A stretch of DNA of 64,000 nucleotides from Clostridia bacterium (lineage in GTDB: Bacteria > Bacillota > Clostridia > Christensenellales > Borkfalkiaceae), in contig JAFTHU010000017.1 in the NCBI GenBank assembly GCA_017457215.1, forward strand, positions 1 to 64,000. The letters run 5' to 3'. The position numbers and the translations under genes were made by a program. Shown piece by piece: positions 15,451-25,412 of this stretch; the stretch's first letter is position 1; the number at the start of each line of letters is the position of its first letter. Below the pieces are notes generated by a model that was given only the letters and a program-made list of their open reading frames with translations, was not told the origin of the DNA and ran no database searches.

Positions 15451-17358
15451 ATGGCGGCAGTTAAATTTGAAAAAGTACATTTTTCTTATAAGACGGATGA
15501 CGAACAGGCGGAAAACGTTTTTGCGGAGGACGCCGCTTTTTCTTTGAACGGAATTGATTTTTCCGTGGAAGAGGGGGAGTTTGTTGCTGTTTTAGGGCAT
15601 AACGGAAGCGGAAAATCGACGCTTGCCCGATTAACAAACGGCTTACTTTCGCCCACTGAAGGGGAGATAACCGTTTTTGGATTGGATGCAAAAAATCCAA
15701 AAAATCTATTTGAAATTCGAAAGCAAGTAGGGATTGTTTTCCAAAACCCTGACAATCAGACGGTGGCTTCTATCGTAGAGGACGACGTAGCGTTTGGACC
15801 TGAAAACGTGGGGATTCCTCGCCAAGAGATAGGAGAACGTATTGATTTTGCATTGCGCGCTGTAGGTATGACGGATTTTCGTAGCGCGACGCCCTCCCGT
15901 CTTTCCGGAGGACAAAAACAACGGATTGCTTTGGCAGGCGTATTGGCTTTAAAGCCTAAAATGATGATTTTGGACGAAGCAACGGCTATGTTGGACCCGC
16001 GCGGAAGAAAGGAAGTAATAGACGCGGTATTGCGCCTTAACCGCGAGGAAAAAATCACGGTGTTGTTGATTACGCATTTCCCAGAAGAGGCAATGTTAGC
16101 AGACCGCGCAATCGTTATGAGCAACGGCAGTATCGTCATGGAAGGAAAACCTGCGGACGTTTTCGCAAAGGAAGATGAGTTGAAAAAATACGCCTTAACG
16201 ATGCCTCGGCATATTTGCGTTTGCCGTGGGTTGCGTGAGGGCGGTGTGGAAATTGCCGATACGATGGAAACGCAAAAGATAGCGGAAACGTTGTTGCCCG
16301 CATTGCAAGGCGATTTTTCGACAGATTTGCAAGAAAATTTAGGAAGAGTAAATTCTGAAAACACAATAAAACCAGAAACGTCTACGGGCGCGGGCTGTGT
16401 GCATTGCGAAAATCTTTCCTTTGTATACAATTCGAACTCGCCGTTTGAAACACATGCCTTGGACGGGGTCAATCTTACGATAAACGCGGGTGATTTTTTT
16501 GGTATCATCGGGCACACGGGTAGTGGGAAATCTACTTTTGTGCAACATTTGAACGCCTTATTGAAAGTACCGACGGCAGAGAAAAAATACAAAGAAAAGA
16601 AACTGAAAAAAGGGCAAATTGTCCCCCCTAAAACGGTTTTGTCCGTCAATGGGTTTGATTTAACGGATAAGACGACGGATTTTAAAACTCTGCGTCGCAA
16701 AGTTGGAATGGTTTTTCAATATCCCGAATATCAACTTTTTGCGGAAACCGTGTTTGAAGACGTTGCGTTTGGGTTGAAGAATTTTTACTCGGACATCACC
16801 GACGCGGAAAAACAAAAAGCCGTTCGGGAAGCTTTGGAAACGGTGGGTTTGAATTATGAAAACGTGAAAGATCGTTCTCCGTTTGAACTTTCCGGTGGAC
16901 AAAAGAGGCGCGTGGCGATAGCGGGCGTTATCGTTACGAAACCTGAAATTTTGGTTTTGGACGAACCGGCAGCGGGGTTAGATCCTCTTGGGAAAGAAGA
17001 AATTATGGATTTACTCCATAAGATTCATCGCGACTGGTGTAAGACTGTCATTATCGTTTCGCACGATATGGACGAAATTGCGGAAAATTGTAACCGTGCG
17101 GCTGTGTTCTCTATGGGAAAAATTCTTTTGACGGGTACTCCTAAAGAATTGTTTGGTCGGGTAGACGCCTTAATGGATTTGGGCTTGGACGTGCCGTTTA
17201 CGGCAAAGATAGTCGATTTTTTAGGACAAAACGGCGTGCATATCGATTGCGATTACACTTGGTGGGATTTTGTTGAAAAAGTATTAAAATATTACAAAAC
17301 GAAAGGGGCAGGTATGCGTTTAACGCCGTCTTCGGAAGGAGGGCAGAACCATGCGTGA
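15451..17358 (+). CDS. Fused energy-coupling factor ATPase EcfA1-EcfA2
   Basis: The ECF module supplies ATP hydrolysis for vitamin and metal importers through exchangeable S components. The 635-aa protein contains two complete ABC ATPase domains. Domain 1 has GHNGSGKSTL (near residues 49-58), signature LSGGQKQRIAL and Walker B MMILDEATAMLDP. Domain 2 starts near residue 312 and has GHTGSGKST, LSGGQKRRVAI and LVLDEPAAGLDP. In most Bacillota EcfA1 and EcfA2 are separate adjacent genes (cbiO1, cbiO2); here they are one polypeptide joined by a ~50-residue linker. The gene overlaps ecfT by 8 nt. No S component is in the window. Confidence 0.93.
   Translation: MAAVKFEKVHFSYKTDDEQAENVFAEDAAFSLNGIDFSVEEGEFVAVLGHNGSGKSTLARLTNGLLSPTEGEITVFGLDAKNPKNLFEIRKQVGIVFQNPDNQTVASIVEDDVAFGPENVGIPRQEIGERIDFALRAVGMTDFRSATPSRLSGGQKQRIALAGVLALKPKMMILDEATAMLDPRGRKEVIDAVLRLNREEKITVLLITHFPEEAMLADRAIVMSNGSIVMEGKPADVFAKEDELKKYALTMPRHICVCRGLREGGVEIADTMETQKIAETLLPALQGDFSTDLQENLGRVNSENTIKPETSTGAGCVHCENLSFVYNSNSPFETHALDGVNLTINAGDFFGIIGHTGSGKSTFVQHLNALLKVPTAEKKYKEKKLKKGQIVPPKTVLSVNGFDLTDKTTDFKTLRRKVGMVFQYPEYQLFAETVFEDVAFGLKNFYSDITDAEKQKAVREALETVGLNYENVKDRSPFELSGGQKRRVAIAGVIVTKPEILVLDEPAAGLDPLGKEEIMDLLHKIHRDWCKTVIIVSHDMDEIAENCNRAAVFSMGKILLTGTPKELFGRVDALMDLGLDVPFTAKIVDFLGQNGVHIDCDYTWWDFVEKVLKYYKTKGAGMRLTPSSEGGQNHA
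17307..17320 (+). repeat. 14-bp dispersed motif, copy 1
   Basis: GGCAGGTATGCGTT occurs three times in the window in the same orientation (also 26147-26160 and 33757-33770). This copy lies within the last codons of the fused EcfA gene, 31 nt before the ecfT start. Confidence 0.6.
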
Positions 17359-18175
17359 TATTGCGTTTGGGCAGTATTACCCTGCCGAGTCCTTTGTGCA
17401 CAAACTTGATCCTCGCACGAAGATTTTGTTCTTAATAGTATATATTGTGGCGGTTTTTTTAGGGGATAATTTCTATGCGTTAGGCGGATGTGCGGGAGTT
17501 TTCTTTTTGATAATGCTCTTTTCGCGTATTCCCTTGCAAAGACTTTTGCGTTCGTTAAAAGCGGTGTTGTTTCTTTTGCTGTTTATGAGCGTTTTAAACC
17601 TCTTTTTCTTTGAGGGAGGGAAGCCTTTATACGATTTACCGAAACCGTGGCGTTTTTTGATAATTACGGATAAGGCTTTGTATCATGCGACGTTTTTGGC
17701 GGCAAGATTGCTGTTGCTTGTGTTGGGTTCGTCTTTATTGACCCTTACCACGACGCCCGTATCCTTGGCAGATGGGATAGAAAGCTTATTAAAACCGTTA
17801 AAACTTATTCGGTTTCCCGTTCATGAACTAGCGTTAATTATTTCTATCGCTTTGCGGTTTATTCCTATTTTAACCGAAGAAACGGGACGCATTATGAACG
17901 CGCAAAAAGCGCGCGGGGCAGATTTTGAAAGCGGCAACTTCTTCAAGCGGATAAAATCCCTTTTGCCCATTTTAATCCCGCTCTTAATCAGTGCATTCCG
18001 TCGAGCAGACGAGCTTGGCGACGCGATGGACGCCCGTTGTTATTCGGGCAGCAAAGTTCGTACGAAATATAAAAAGTTGACGTATGGTTGGCGTGATTTA
18101 CTTGCGGCGTTCGTGGGTGTTGGATTATTGATAGGTGTTATATTCTTAAAGATTTACACAGGCGCTCTCGTTTAA
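17351..18175 (+). CDS. ecfT: Energy-coupling factor transporter transmembrane protein EcfT
   Basis: EcfT is the membrane scaffold that links the EcfA ATPases to S components. The 274-aa protein has five to six hydrophobic segments and begins with the family pattern GQYYPAESFVHKLDPRTKILF. The cytoplasmic coupling helices carry Ala-Arg-Gly motifs: AQKARGADFES and the second, degenerate AMDARCYSGSK, which contact the ATPases. The start overlaps the end of the ATPase gene, and GGAAGGAGGG at 17335-17344 is a strong ribosome binding site. truA follows after 28 nt. Confidence 0.94.
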   Translation: MRDIAFGQYYPAESFVHKLDPRTKILFLIVYIVAVFLGDNFYALGGCAGVFFLIMLFSRIPLQRLLRSLKAVLFLLLFMSVLNLFFFEGGKPLYDLPKPWRFLIITDKALYHATFLAARLLLLVLGSSLLTLTTTPVSLADGIESLLKPLKLIRFPVHELALIISIALRFIPILTEETGRIMNAQKARGADFESGNFFKRIKSLLPILIPLLISAFRRADELGDAMDARCYSGSKVRTKYKKLTYGWRDLLAAFVGVGLLIGVIFLKIYTGALV

Positions 18176-18203
18176 AGAGGAGAACGATTAGAGGGGTGGA
18201 AAC

Positions 18204-18956
18204 GTGCGTTACGTATTAAAAATTGCATATGACGGTACGGAGTACGCCGGGTGGCAAACGCAAAAAAATGCAAATTCCGTGCAAGAAACAATAGAAAAAG
18301 CCGTTCATGATGCGCTTGGCGTAGACATACGCATTACGGCAAGCGGCAGAACGGATGCGGGTGTGCATGCTGCGGGGCAGGTTTGTCATTTTGATTTGGA
18401 TTCTAGTGTGCCGCCGGAAAAGATGCCCGATTGTATAAACCGATTTTTACCGCCCGATATTCGTGCGATAGAAGGTTGGGGAAAGGACGAAAATTTTGAT
18501 AGCAACCGAAGTGCCAAACGGAAGACGTATTGTTATTCGTTATACGTGTCGAATCGGGAAATGCCTTTAAAAGAACGTTTTTCCGTGCGTGTGGAAGACG
18601 CTCCAAACTTGCCAAAATTACAAGAAACGGCGAGACTTTTTGAGGGCGAACATGATTTTAAGGCGTTTTGCGCATCGGGTTCTTCCGTGAAAACTACGGT
18701 TAGAACGGTATACGAAGTTCGCGTAGAAGAACAAATTAGTTTTGGTGGCAGAGATATAAAAATTTACGTTACGGGCAACGGATTTTTATATAATATGGTT
18801 CGTACAATGGTAGGCGAGTTGTTGGATATTGCAACGGGACGGCGTACGAAAGAAAGTTTGTATCAAGCCTTTGAAACGGGGAACCGCAGTTTGTTGGGGA
18901 AAACAATGCCCGCAAAAGGCTTGACTTTGCTGACGGTGGAATATTCCGCAGAATAA
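18204..18956 (+). CDS. truA: tRNA pseudouridine(38-40) synthase TruA
   Basis: TruA makes pseudouridine at positions 38-40 of the tRNA anticodon stem. The 250-aa product shows LKIAYDGTEYAGWQTQ at the N terminus, the catalytic-aspartate motif ASGRTDAGVHAAGQV (near residues 46-60), and GNGFLYNMVRTMVGEL in the C-terminal half. The start is GTG at 18204, supported by GAGGGGTGG upstream and by conservation of the N terminus. It is the third gene of the ecf operon, as in Bacillus, but the rplM-rpsI pair that often follows is absent. Confidence 0.96.
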   Translation: MRYVLKIAYDGTEYAGWQTQKNANSVQETIEKAVHDALGVDIRITASGRTDAGVHAAGQVCHFDLDSSVPPEKMPDCINRFLPPDIRAIEGWGKDENFDSNRSAKRKTYCYSLYVSNREMPLKERFSVRVEDAPNLPKLQETARLFEGEHDFKAFCASGSSVKTTVRTVYEVRVEEQISFGGRDIKIYVTGNGFLYNMVRTMVGELLDIATGRRTKESLYQAFETGNRSLLGKTMPAKGLTLLTVEYSAE

Positions 18957-18973
18957 AAAACGGAGAAAACTTT

Positions 18974-19939
18974 ATGGAAATATATGTAATTTACGAGCTG
19001 ATTGTAAACCTCGTTTTGGGAATCGGAAAGGTTGAGCCGAGTGATACGAATTACGGACAGACATTATTGATTTCCCTTGTGGTGGCGTGCGGACTGGTTT
19101 TGTCGTTATTTATATTGCAAGGTTTTGGTTTGTATCGCATGGCAAAACGCCGCAATATGGATAAAAAATTTTTGGCGTTTATTCCTTTTGCCAACATTCT
19201 TTTGATGGGACGTTTGGCGGGGGAATGTAGCTTTTTCGGGCAAAAAATGAAGCGCGCAGGCTTATATACTATGGTTGCGCAAATTATCATTACGACAATC
19301 GCACTTTTTTATGTCGTTGCAGAATTGCATTTGATTCACAGCGGTTGTATCGAGTTTGAAAAATCTGCGGGGGAAATTCTTTCGGCGGGAGAAATGTTTT
19401 CGTATACGCCCATTTGGGTCGGAGGCACGTCGTTTGAATATTTCCTGTGTCAATATTACGATATAGCCGATATGTTGATTATGATTTTCCAACTCGTATT
19501 CGAGGTATTGATGTTGGTATTAATTATGGGGCTTTGCAGAAGATACAATCCCCGCAGTTATATGTGGATGTCGTTGCTTACGCTGTTTATTCCCATGAGC
19601 CGTTTTGTGTTGGTGTTCGTGCTTCGCAATCGTGCGCCGATTGATTATGAAGCGTACGTGCGTGCCCGCCGGGAGGCATATATGCGGCAACAGCAACAAT
19701 ATCAAAATATGTACGGAGGTTCGCCGTATAATCCTTACCGTCCTACGGGCAACGCGCCTTACGGACAGCCCTATGGACAATCGCAACCGCCGAAAGAAGA
19801 GCCGTTTGGGGAATTTTCTTCAAAGAAGAACGACGAGCCGTTTGGGGAATTTTCATCTAAAGATGACGAGCCGTTCGACGAATTTGACGGGCAAAACGGC
19901 AATGATAATTCAAGTGGCTCGGACGAATTTTTTAATTAA
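18974..19939 (+). CDS. Membrane protein of unknown function with repeated acidic tail
   Basis: I do not recognise this 321-aa protein. About five hydrophobic segments lie between residues 1 and 215 (for example VVACGLVLSLFILQGFGLY near 36-54 and LMIMGLC-like stretches near 180). The tail from about residue 228 is Gln, Tyr and Pro rich (RQQQQYQNMYGGSPYNPYRP) and then repeats EPFGEFSSK, EPFGEFSSK and EPFDEF before ending in Asp, Asn and Ser. Such tails are often cytoplasmic and flexible. CGGAGAAAAC precedes the ATG. It lies 17 nt after truA and is probably in the same operon, which ends at the terminator 44 nt downstream. Confidence 0.7.
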   Translation: MEIYVIYELIVNLVLGIGKVEPSDTNYGQTLLISLVVACGLVLSLFILQGFGLYRMAKRRNMDKKFLAFIPFANILLMGRLAGECSFFGQKMKRAGLYTMVAQIIITTIALFYVVAELHLIHSGCIEFEKSAGEILSAGEMFSYTPIWVGGTSFEYFLCQYYDIADMLIMIFQLVFEVLMLVLIMGLCRRYNPRSYMWMSLLTLFIPMSRFVLVFVLRNRAPIDYEAYVRARREAYMRQQQQYQNMYGGSPYNPYRPTGNAPYGQPYGQSQPPKEEPFGEFSSKKNDEPFGEFSSKDDEPFDEFDGQNGNDNSSGSDEFFN

Positions 19940-19982
19940 GCCGAAAACGGATGTCTTAAAAGAATAGAAAAAAATGAAAAAT

Positions 19983-20023
19983 AAAGACGGGATAAGAAAA
20001 AGTTATAATTCCCGTCTTTTTTT
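19983..20023 (+). terminator. Intrinsic terminator of the ecf-truA operon
   Basis: AAAGACGGGA (19983-19992) pairs with TCCCGTCTTT (20010-20019) around a 17-nt loop and a T-run continues to 20023. Confidence 0.88.
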
Positions 20024-20045
20024 ATGAAAAAGAACCTTTAAACGA

Positions 20046-20074
20046 TTTACTTGTAAAAATTACTGTGTTATAAT
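20046..20074 (+). promoter_or_regulatory. Promoter of mnmE
   Basis: TTTACT (20046-20051), a 17-nt spacer and TATAAT (20069-20074) predict transcription from about 20081. The start point coincides with the left edge of a perfect palindrome at 20081-20103. Confidence 0.7.
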
Positions 20075-20080
20075 AAGGAT

Positions 20081-20103
20081 AGTTATAATTTTCAATTATA
20101 ACT
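20081..20103. promoter_or_regulatory. Perfect palindrome at the mnmE transcription start
   Basis: AGTTATAATT (20081-20090) and AATTATAACT (20094-20103) are exact 10-bp inverted repeats separated by TTC. It could be a repressor operator overlapping the start point or a hairpin capping the 5' end of the mRNA. The sequence does not say which. Confidence 0.55.
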
Positions 20104-20149
20104 AAACAAAGAGATGATGATAAGTAAAACGGAGGGACGTTAGAACGCT

Positions 20150-21493
20150 ATGATGGAGAAAAACATTTCGGCAATTGCAACGCCTGCAGGCAAGGGCGGT
20201 GTAGCAATTATCCGTATCAGCGGAAAAAATCCTTTGGAAATAGCGGCGAAAATGTTTATGCCCGTAGGAAAAGTGCGGGTGGAAGATTTTGAACCTTACC
20301 GTATGTATCCCGGAAAAATTGACGGCGGCGGGTTTTTCGATTACGGTCTGTGCGTATATTTTAAAACGCCGGCAAGTTATACGGGGGAAGATATCGTAGA
20401 ATTTCAATGCCACGGCGGCGAAAGCGTGGCGCGTGGGATATTAAAACAGACTTTCCGTTTGGGGGCAACGCCTGCGGGCAGAGGTGAGTTTACAAAGCGC
20501 GCGTTTTTAAACGGAAAACTTTCGTTGGCGGCAACGGAAGGCGTTGCGGAAATGATTAACGGAGAATCGGAGGCAGAGGTAAAAGCGGGGTATCTTTTAT
20601 ACAGCGAAAAGCTGACGGATAAAGTGCGTGCTTTGCAATCGGAATTAAAAACTTTGTTGGCGGGGATAGACGTTTCCGTGGATTATCCCGAAGAAGACAT
20701 TGAAGAGGAACACGTGGAAGAATTGATTCCGCAACTCCAAAAAATAAGTGCCGAAATTTCTTGTTTGACGGCAACGTATGCTGTAGGAAAAAAGATAAAA
20801 TCTGGGGTTACCGTAGCGATTTGCGGAAAACCAAATACAGGCAAGAGTTCACTTTTAAACCGTCTACTTGGATACGATAAGGCGATTGTGTCCAATATAG
20901 CGGGGACAACGCGGGATGCTGTAGAGGGTGTTTTAGAGATACAAGGCAGAAAATTCAATCTTTACGATACGGCGGGCGTACGGGAAAGCGGCGATAAGAT
21001 AGAAAGCATCGGGATTGAACGTGCAGAGTCGATTATCCGTTCGGCGGACGTTGCGGTATTCGTTGCTGATTACAGCGGCGTTTCTGATGAAGAGGACGCG
21101 CGGGTTTTGGAAATGATAGGTGATAAACCGCTTATCAAAGTGTTTAATAAAATTGATTTAACGCGGGACGAAACGGAAACGGATGCAGACGTGCACACTT
21201 CTGCACGCACTGGCGAGGGCATAGAAAAATTGAAGGAACTTCTCTTTGAACGTGGATTCGGTTCGCGTGGAGAAGACGCGGCGTTTTTGATAGAAGAACG
21301 GCACTTTGACGCGTTGAAACGCGCAAACGAGAGCTTGCAAAAATCAATAGCGGCTTGTCGAGGCGGTCAACCGTTGGATTTGATTGGCATAGACGTAAAA
21401 GAAGCTTGGGACGCTTTGGGCGAGATTACGGGAGAAACGGCAACGGAAGCAATCATCGAAGAAATTTTCTCGAAATTCTGCGTGGGGAAATAA
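20150..21493 (+). CDS. mnmE: tRNA uridine-5-carboxymethylaminomethyl(34) synthesis GTPase MnmE
   Basis: MnmE works with MnmG to modify wobble uridine 34 of several tRNAs, using GTP and a folate. The 447-aa protein has the folate-binding N-terminal domain (ISAIATPAGKGGVAIIRISG), helical middle domain, and an inserted G domain with GKPNTGKSSLLN (near residues 225-236), GTTRD, DTAG and NKID, ending in the essential FCVGK. Two adjacent ATG codons (20150, 20153) could start it. GGAGGG at 20131-20136 is 13 nt from the first, which is longer than usual. Confidence 0.97.
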   Translation: MMEKNISAIATPAGKGGVAIIRISGKNPLEIAAKMFMPVGKVRVEDFEPYRMYPGKIDGGGFFDYGLCVYFKTPASYTGEDIVEFQCHGGESVARGILKQTFRLGATPAGRGEFTKRAFLNGKLSLAATEGVAEMINGESEAEVKAGYLLYSEKLTDKVRALQSELKTLLAGIDVSVDYPEEDIEEEHVEELIPQLQKISAEISCLTATYAVGKKIKSGVTVAICGKPNTGKSSLLNRLLGYDKAIVSNIAGTTRDAVEGVLEIQGRKFNLYDTAGVRESGDKIESIGIERAESIIRSADVAVFVADYSGVSDEEDARVLEMIGDKPLIKVFNKIDLTRDETETDADVHTSARTGEGIEKLKELLFERGFGSRGEDAAFLIEERHFDALKRANESLQKSIAACRGGQPLDLIGIDVKEAWDALGEITGETATEAIIEEIFSKFCVGK

Positions 21494-21523
21494 GCGGAGA
21501 AAAGATAAGGGCAGGTAAAAAGA

Positions 21524-22417
21524 ATGGTCAATTTAGATTTATACAGAGTGTTTTATACGGTGGCGAAATGCGGAAGCTTGACGCGTGCGGCGGAGGAATT
21601 ATATATTTCACAGCCTGCCGTTTCGCAGTCGATAAAACAATTAGAAAATCAGTTGGGCGTAAGTTTGTTCAACCGTACGCACCGCGGTATGGAACTTTCC
21701 GCGCAAGGAGGGAAATTGATTTTCGACGAAGTGGAACGTGCATTAGAACTGTTGAATAGTGCGGAAAACCGTATTGAACAAACGAAAACCTCTGCTACGG
21801 GGACGATTCGCATCGGCGCAAGCGATACGATATTCGAGTATTTCCTTGCAGACAAGATTGTGGAATTTCACGAGCGTTTTCCTGCGGTAAAAATCGAGTT
21901 GTTGGCAGATTTTACCCCCGATACGATTGAAAAATTAAAGGCGGATCGTTGCGACGTCGCTTTCGTGAACCTGCCGATTACCGTTGACGCAGAATTGGAT
22001 TTATACGGAAATTGTATGCGTTTAAACGACGTGTTCATTGCGGGAGAGAAATATAAAGAACTTTCCGACGGAACAATTTCGTTGTCAAAATTGAAGAAAT
22101 ATCCATTGATTATGATGGATAAAAATACGGTAGCAAGACATGCGATTGACAATTTTTTACGTTCGGTGGGCGTGGAGTTGCAACCGTCTATCGAAGTGGG
22201 CAGCTGGGATTTGATGAAACGGCTGGTTGCGAACGGTATGGGTGTAGGGATTATCCCGCGTGAATACGCTACTCGGCGTTTGCAGATGGGAGAATTGTTT
22301 GAGGTGAAGACCGATCCCATTTTGCCTACGCGCGCGGTGGGAATGTTACTCCCGAAAAACCAACCGGTATCGTATGCGTTGCACAGCTTTATCGAGTATT
22401 TTCGCAAAAACAAATAA
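21524..22417 (+). CDS. LysR-family transcriptional regulator
   Basis: The 297-aa protein has the LysR winged helix-turn-helix at residues 1-60 ([40 protein letters not shown]) and a periplasmic-binding-like effector domain from about residue 90 ([20 protein letters not shown]). The effector is not apparent. It lies between mnmE (30 nt upstream) and lepA (26 nt downstream) on the same strand, so it may be cotranscribed rather than divergent from a target. The C terminus ends [10 protein letters not shown], a normal length for the family. Confidence 0.92.
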   Translation: MVNLDLYRVFYTVAKCGSLTRAAEELYISQPAVSQSIKQLENQLGVSLFNRTHRGMELSAQGGKLIFDEVERALELLNSAENRIEQTKTSATGTIRIGASDTIFEYFLADKIVEFHERFPAVKIELLADFTPDTIEKLKADRCDVAFVNLPITVDAELDLYGNCMRLNDVFIAGEKYKELSDGTISLSKLKKYPLIMMDKNTVARHAIDNFLRSVGVELQPSIEVGSWDLMKRLVANGMGVGIIPREYATRRLQMGELFEVKTDPILPTRAVGMLLPKNQPVSYALHSFIEYFRKNK

Positions 22418-22443
22418 AAAGTAAAAAACAAAAAGGAACATTT

Positions 22444-24252
22444 ATGGCAAAACCGAATTCCAAATTAAGAAATTTTTGTATTATTGCGCATATCGACCAT
22501 GGAAAAAGTACCCTTGCTGACCGTTTGATAGAACGTACTGGGCAGGTTTCCAAACGAGATATGGAAGAGCAACTTTTAGACAGTATGGATATCGAACGGG
22601 AGCGTGGTATTACGATTAAGCTCACGCCCGTTCGTATGTATTATAACGCCAAAGACGGGCAGGAATACGAATATAATCTTATTGATACGCCAGGACACGT
22701 AGACTTCACCTATGAAGTCAGCCGTTCGCTGGCTGCTTGCGAGGGGGCTATTTTGGTGGTAGACGCAACGCAGGGCGTAGAGGCGCAAACGCTTGCAAAC
22801 GTGTATTTGGCAATTGAAAACGATTTGGAAATTTTACCCGTTATCAATAAAATCGATTTGCCAAGCGCCCGTGTGGACGAAGTAAAAAAGGAGATAGAAG
22901 ACGTAATCGGCTTGCCCGCAGACGACGTGCCGTGCGTTTCCGCAAAAGAGGGCACAAATATCGAGGATTTATTAGAGGCAATCAAGTATTATTTCCCCGC
23001 GCCGAGCGGCGATACGGAAAAACCGTTAAAGGCGCTTATTTTCGATAGCTATTACGATAATTATAAAGGGGTCATTCTGTTTGTCCGCATAATGGACGGT
23101 GCGGTGAAAGTGGGAGATAAAATCAAAACGTTCTTATCCCCGACGGTATATGATGTAACGGAGGTAGGCGCATTTGCTCCTGGTTTGTTTCCCAAAGATT
23201 CTTTAAAAGCAGGGGAAGTTGGATATATTGCGGCGTCAATAAAATCCATTCAAGACGTAGCGGTAGGGGATACAGTAACGCTTGCTACCAACCCTGCGCC
23301 TACGCCTTTGCCCGGCTACAAGAAAGTGCAACCCGTAGTGTTCTGCGGGATTTATCCGTTAGACGGCAGTAAATTTAACGATTTAAAAGATGCCATCAGC
23401 AAGTTACAATTAAACGACGCGGCGTTGATTTTCGAACCAGATAATTCGGTTGCGCTCGGGTTTGGTTTCCGTTGCGGGTTCCTGGGGCTTTTGCATATGG
23501 AAATCATACAAGAGCGAATCGAACGAGAGTTTAATTTGGATATCATTACCACCGCGCCTTCCGTTAGTTATTTGGTGCATAAGACGAGCGGAGAAGAATT
23601 TTTTGTAGACAATCCTTCGCATCTTCCCGACCCGTCCGATATTGAATATATGGAAGAACCTATCGTCAAAGCGGACGTGTATACGCCGCCCGATTATATG
23701 GGACCTATTATGGATTTATGTAAGGAAAAGCGCGGCGTCTTTAAAAATATGACGTATATGGACGAACGACGTGTAAAATTGGAATACACGTTGCCCTTAA
23801 ACGAAATCGTTTACGACTTTTTCGACAGTTTAAAATCCCGCACGAAAGGTTATGCAAGTTTTGATTACGAGTTGGCAGGGTATCAGCGTTCCAAACTCGT
23901 GCGGTTGGATATATTGCTCAACGGGGAAATTTGCGACGCGCTTTCGACCATTGTATTTGAGGGACGGGCATACGAGCGGGGCAGAACGCTTTGCGAAAAT
24001 TTGAAAGAGGCGATTCCGCGTCAGTTGTTTGAGATTCCCGTGCAGGCGGCTGTCGGTGGGAAAATTATTGCCCGTGAGACGGTAAAAGCCGTTCGTAAAG
24101 ACGTTTTGGCAAAATGTTACGGCGGGGATATCACCCGTAAACGTAAGCTTTTGGAAAAGCAGAAAGAGGGTAAAAAACGTATGCGTAAAGTGGGTAGCGT
24201 AGACGTGCCCAGCGAAGTGTTTATGGAAATTTTGAAGACGAATAAGGATTAA
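22444..24252 (+). CDS. lepA: Elongation factor 4 (LepA) GTPase
   Basis: EF4 is a ribosome-bound translational GTPase linked to elongation fidelity and subunit biogenesis. The 602-aa protein has the G-domain motifs [14 protein letters not shown] (residues 14-27), [17 protein letters not shown] and NKIDLPSA, and the LepA-specific C-terminal domain ending [20 protein letters not shown] and [31 protein letters not shown] precedes the ATG. It is followed by hemW, the usual partner in Bacillota. Confidence 0.98.
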   Translation: MAKPNSKLRNFCIIAHIDHGKSTLADRLIERTGQVSKRDMEEQLLDSMDIERERGITIKLTPVRMYYNAKDGQEYEYNLIDTPGHVDFTYEVSRSLAACEGAILVVDATQGVEAQTLANVYLAIENDLEILPVINKIDLPSARVDEVKKEIEDVIGLPADDVPCVSAKEGTNIEDLLEAIKYYFPAPSGDTEKPLKALIFDSYYDNYKGVILFVRIMDGAVKVGDKIKTFLSPTVYDVTEVGAFAPGLFPKDSLKAGEVGYIAASIKSIQDVAVGDTVTLATNPAPTPLPGYKKVQPVVFCGIYPLDGSKFNDLKDAISKLQLNDAALIFEPDNSVALGFGFRCGFLGLLHMEIIQERIEREFNLDIITTAPSVSYLVHKTSGEEFFVDNPSHLPDPSDIEYMEEPIVKADVYTPPDYMGPIMDLCKEKRGVFKNMTYMDERRVKLEYTLPLNEIVYDFFDSLKSRTKGYASFDYELAGYQRSKLVRLDILLNGEICDALSTIVFEGRAYERGRTLCENLKEAIPRQLFEIPVQAAVGGKIIARETVKAVRKDVLAKCYGGDITRKRKLLEKQKEGKKRMRKVGSVDVPSEVFMEILKTNKD

Positions 24253-24290
24253 GCATAAGGTCGGTTTTTTATTTCCGACGGAGGAAAAAT

Positions 24291-25412
24291 ATGGCAGGTA
24301 TTTATATTCACATTCCGTTTTGCAGACACAAATGTTCCTATTGCGATTTTACGTCCTTTCCCGACAAAATCGAATATGCAGAAGCGTATATGGCATGCTT
24401 GTATAAAGAATTGAAAATGCGCGGCGAGGAGCTGAAAAATTACGAATTTGACACCGTATATTTCGGGGGCGGTACGCCCTCTTATATTCCCCCCAAACTT
24501 ATTTTGGGGGCAATGAATCAGGTGCGCGCTTGTTTCCGTTTGAAAAAAGATGCAGAAATTACGTTAGAACTTAATCCTGGAACGATAGGGGAAGCCAAAG
24601 TAAAAACGTATTTGCAGGCGGGTATTAACCGTTTTTCAATCGGTTTGCAGACGGCGATTGACGACCAACTTGCCGATTTGGGCAGAATTCATAATGCGCA
24701 CGATTACGTGTTCGCAACAAAGCTTTTAAAGGGGCAAAATTTCAGTACAGACGTTATGTTGGGTCTGAAAAATCAAACGAAAGAGGACGTTGCCAAAACC
24801 ATTGAGTTGGCGGCGGCTTGTGGGTCAAAGCATATATCCATGTACGCGTTGACGGTGGAAGACGGTACGCCGATTTATACCGATTATCTCAACGGGGAAT
24901 TACCCGATGGCGACGAAGTGGCAGAGTTATACGAATTTGGCAGGAAACTCTTGGAAGAAAAGGGATATAAGCGTTACGAAGTTTCCAATTTTGCGTTAGA
25001 AGGATATGAAAGCAAGCACAATTTAAATTATTGGAAACGTGGAGAATATATTGGAGTAGGCATATCAGCTAGCTCGTTCATGATGGGGAAACGCTTTACC
25101 AATACCTTTGATTTGGACGAATATATGAAATGTATTATATCCGGATTCTATCCCGCTGTTACAAGCGAAGCGGTGGACGAGAAAACGGCAAAATTTGAAT
25201 TTTTGATGCTTGCTTTGCGTACAAAATACGGCGTATCCATGGCGGAATACAAAGAAAAATTTGGTGCTACGCTCGCGGAGGATTTTCCCCATGCGTTAAA
25301 ATTGGCGGTGAAATATTTAGAACTTGACGGCGATAGATTGAAAATTAAGGACGAATATCTCTACGTGCAGAATTCCGTATTGATGCCGTTTATGGAGGAA
25401 ATAGACGTATGA
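24291..25412 (+). CDS. hemW: Radical SAM heme chaperone HemW
   Basis: HemW is a coproporphyrinogen-dehydrogenase-like radical SAM protein that inserts heme into respiratory enzymes. The 373-aa protein starts IYIHIPFCRHKCSYCDF, with the CxxxCxxC cluster ligands near residues 11-18, then VYFGGGTPSYI, LELNPGTIGEAK, FSIGLQTAIDDQL and a C-terminal HemN-type domain. It lacks the N-terminal extension of true HemN. CGGAGG lies 7 nt upstream of the ATG. The stop overlaps the next gene by 4 nt (ATGA), indicating translational coupling. Confidence 0.95.
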   Translation: MAGIYIHIPFCRHKCSYCDFTSFPDKIEYAEAYMACLYKELKMRGEELKNYEFDTVYFGGGTPSYIPPKLILGAMNQVRACFRLKKDAEITLELNPGTIGEAKVKTYLQAGINRFSIGLQTAIDDQLADLGRIHNAHDYVFATKLLKGQNFSTDVMLGLKNQTKEDVAKTIELAAACGSKHISMYALTVEDGTPIYTDYLNGELPDGDEVAELYEFGRKLLEEKGYKRYEVSNFALEGYESKHNLNYWKRGEYIGVGISASSFMMGKRFTNTFDLDEYMKCIISGFYPAVTSEAVDEKTAKFEFLMLALRTKYGVSMAEYKEKFGATLAEDFPHALKLAVKYLELDGDRLKIKDEYLYVQNSVLMPFMEEIDV

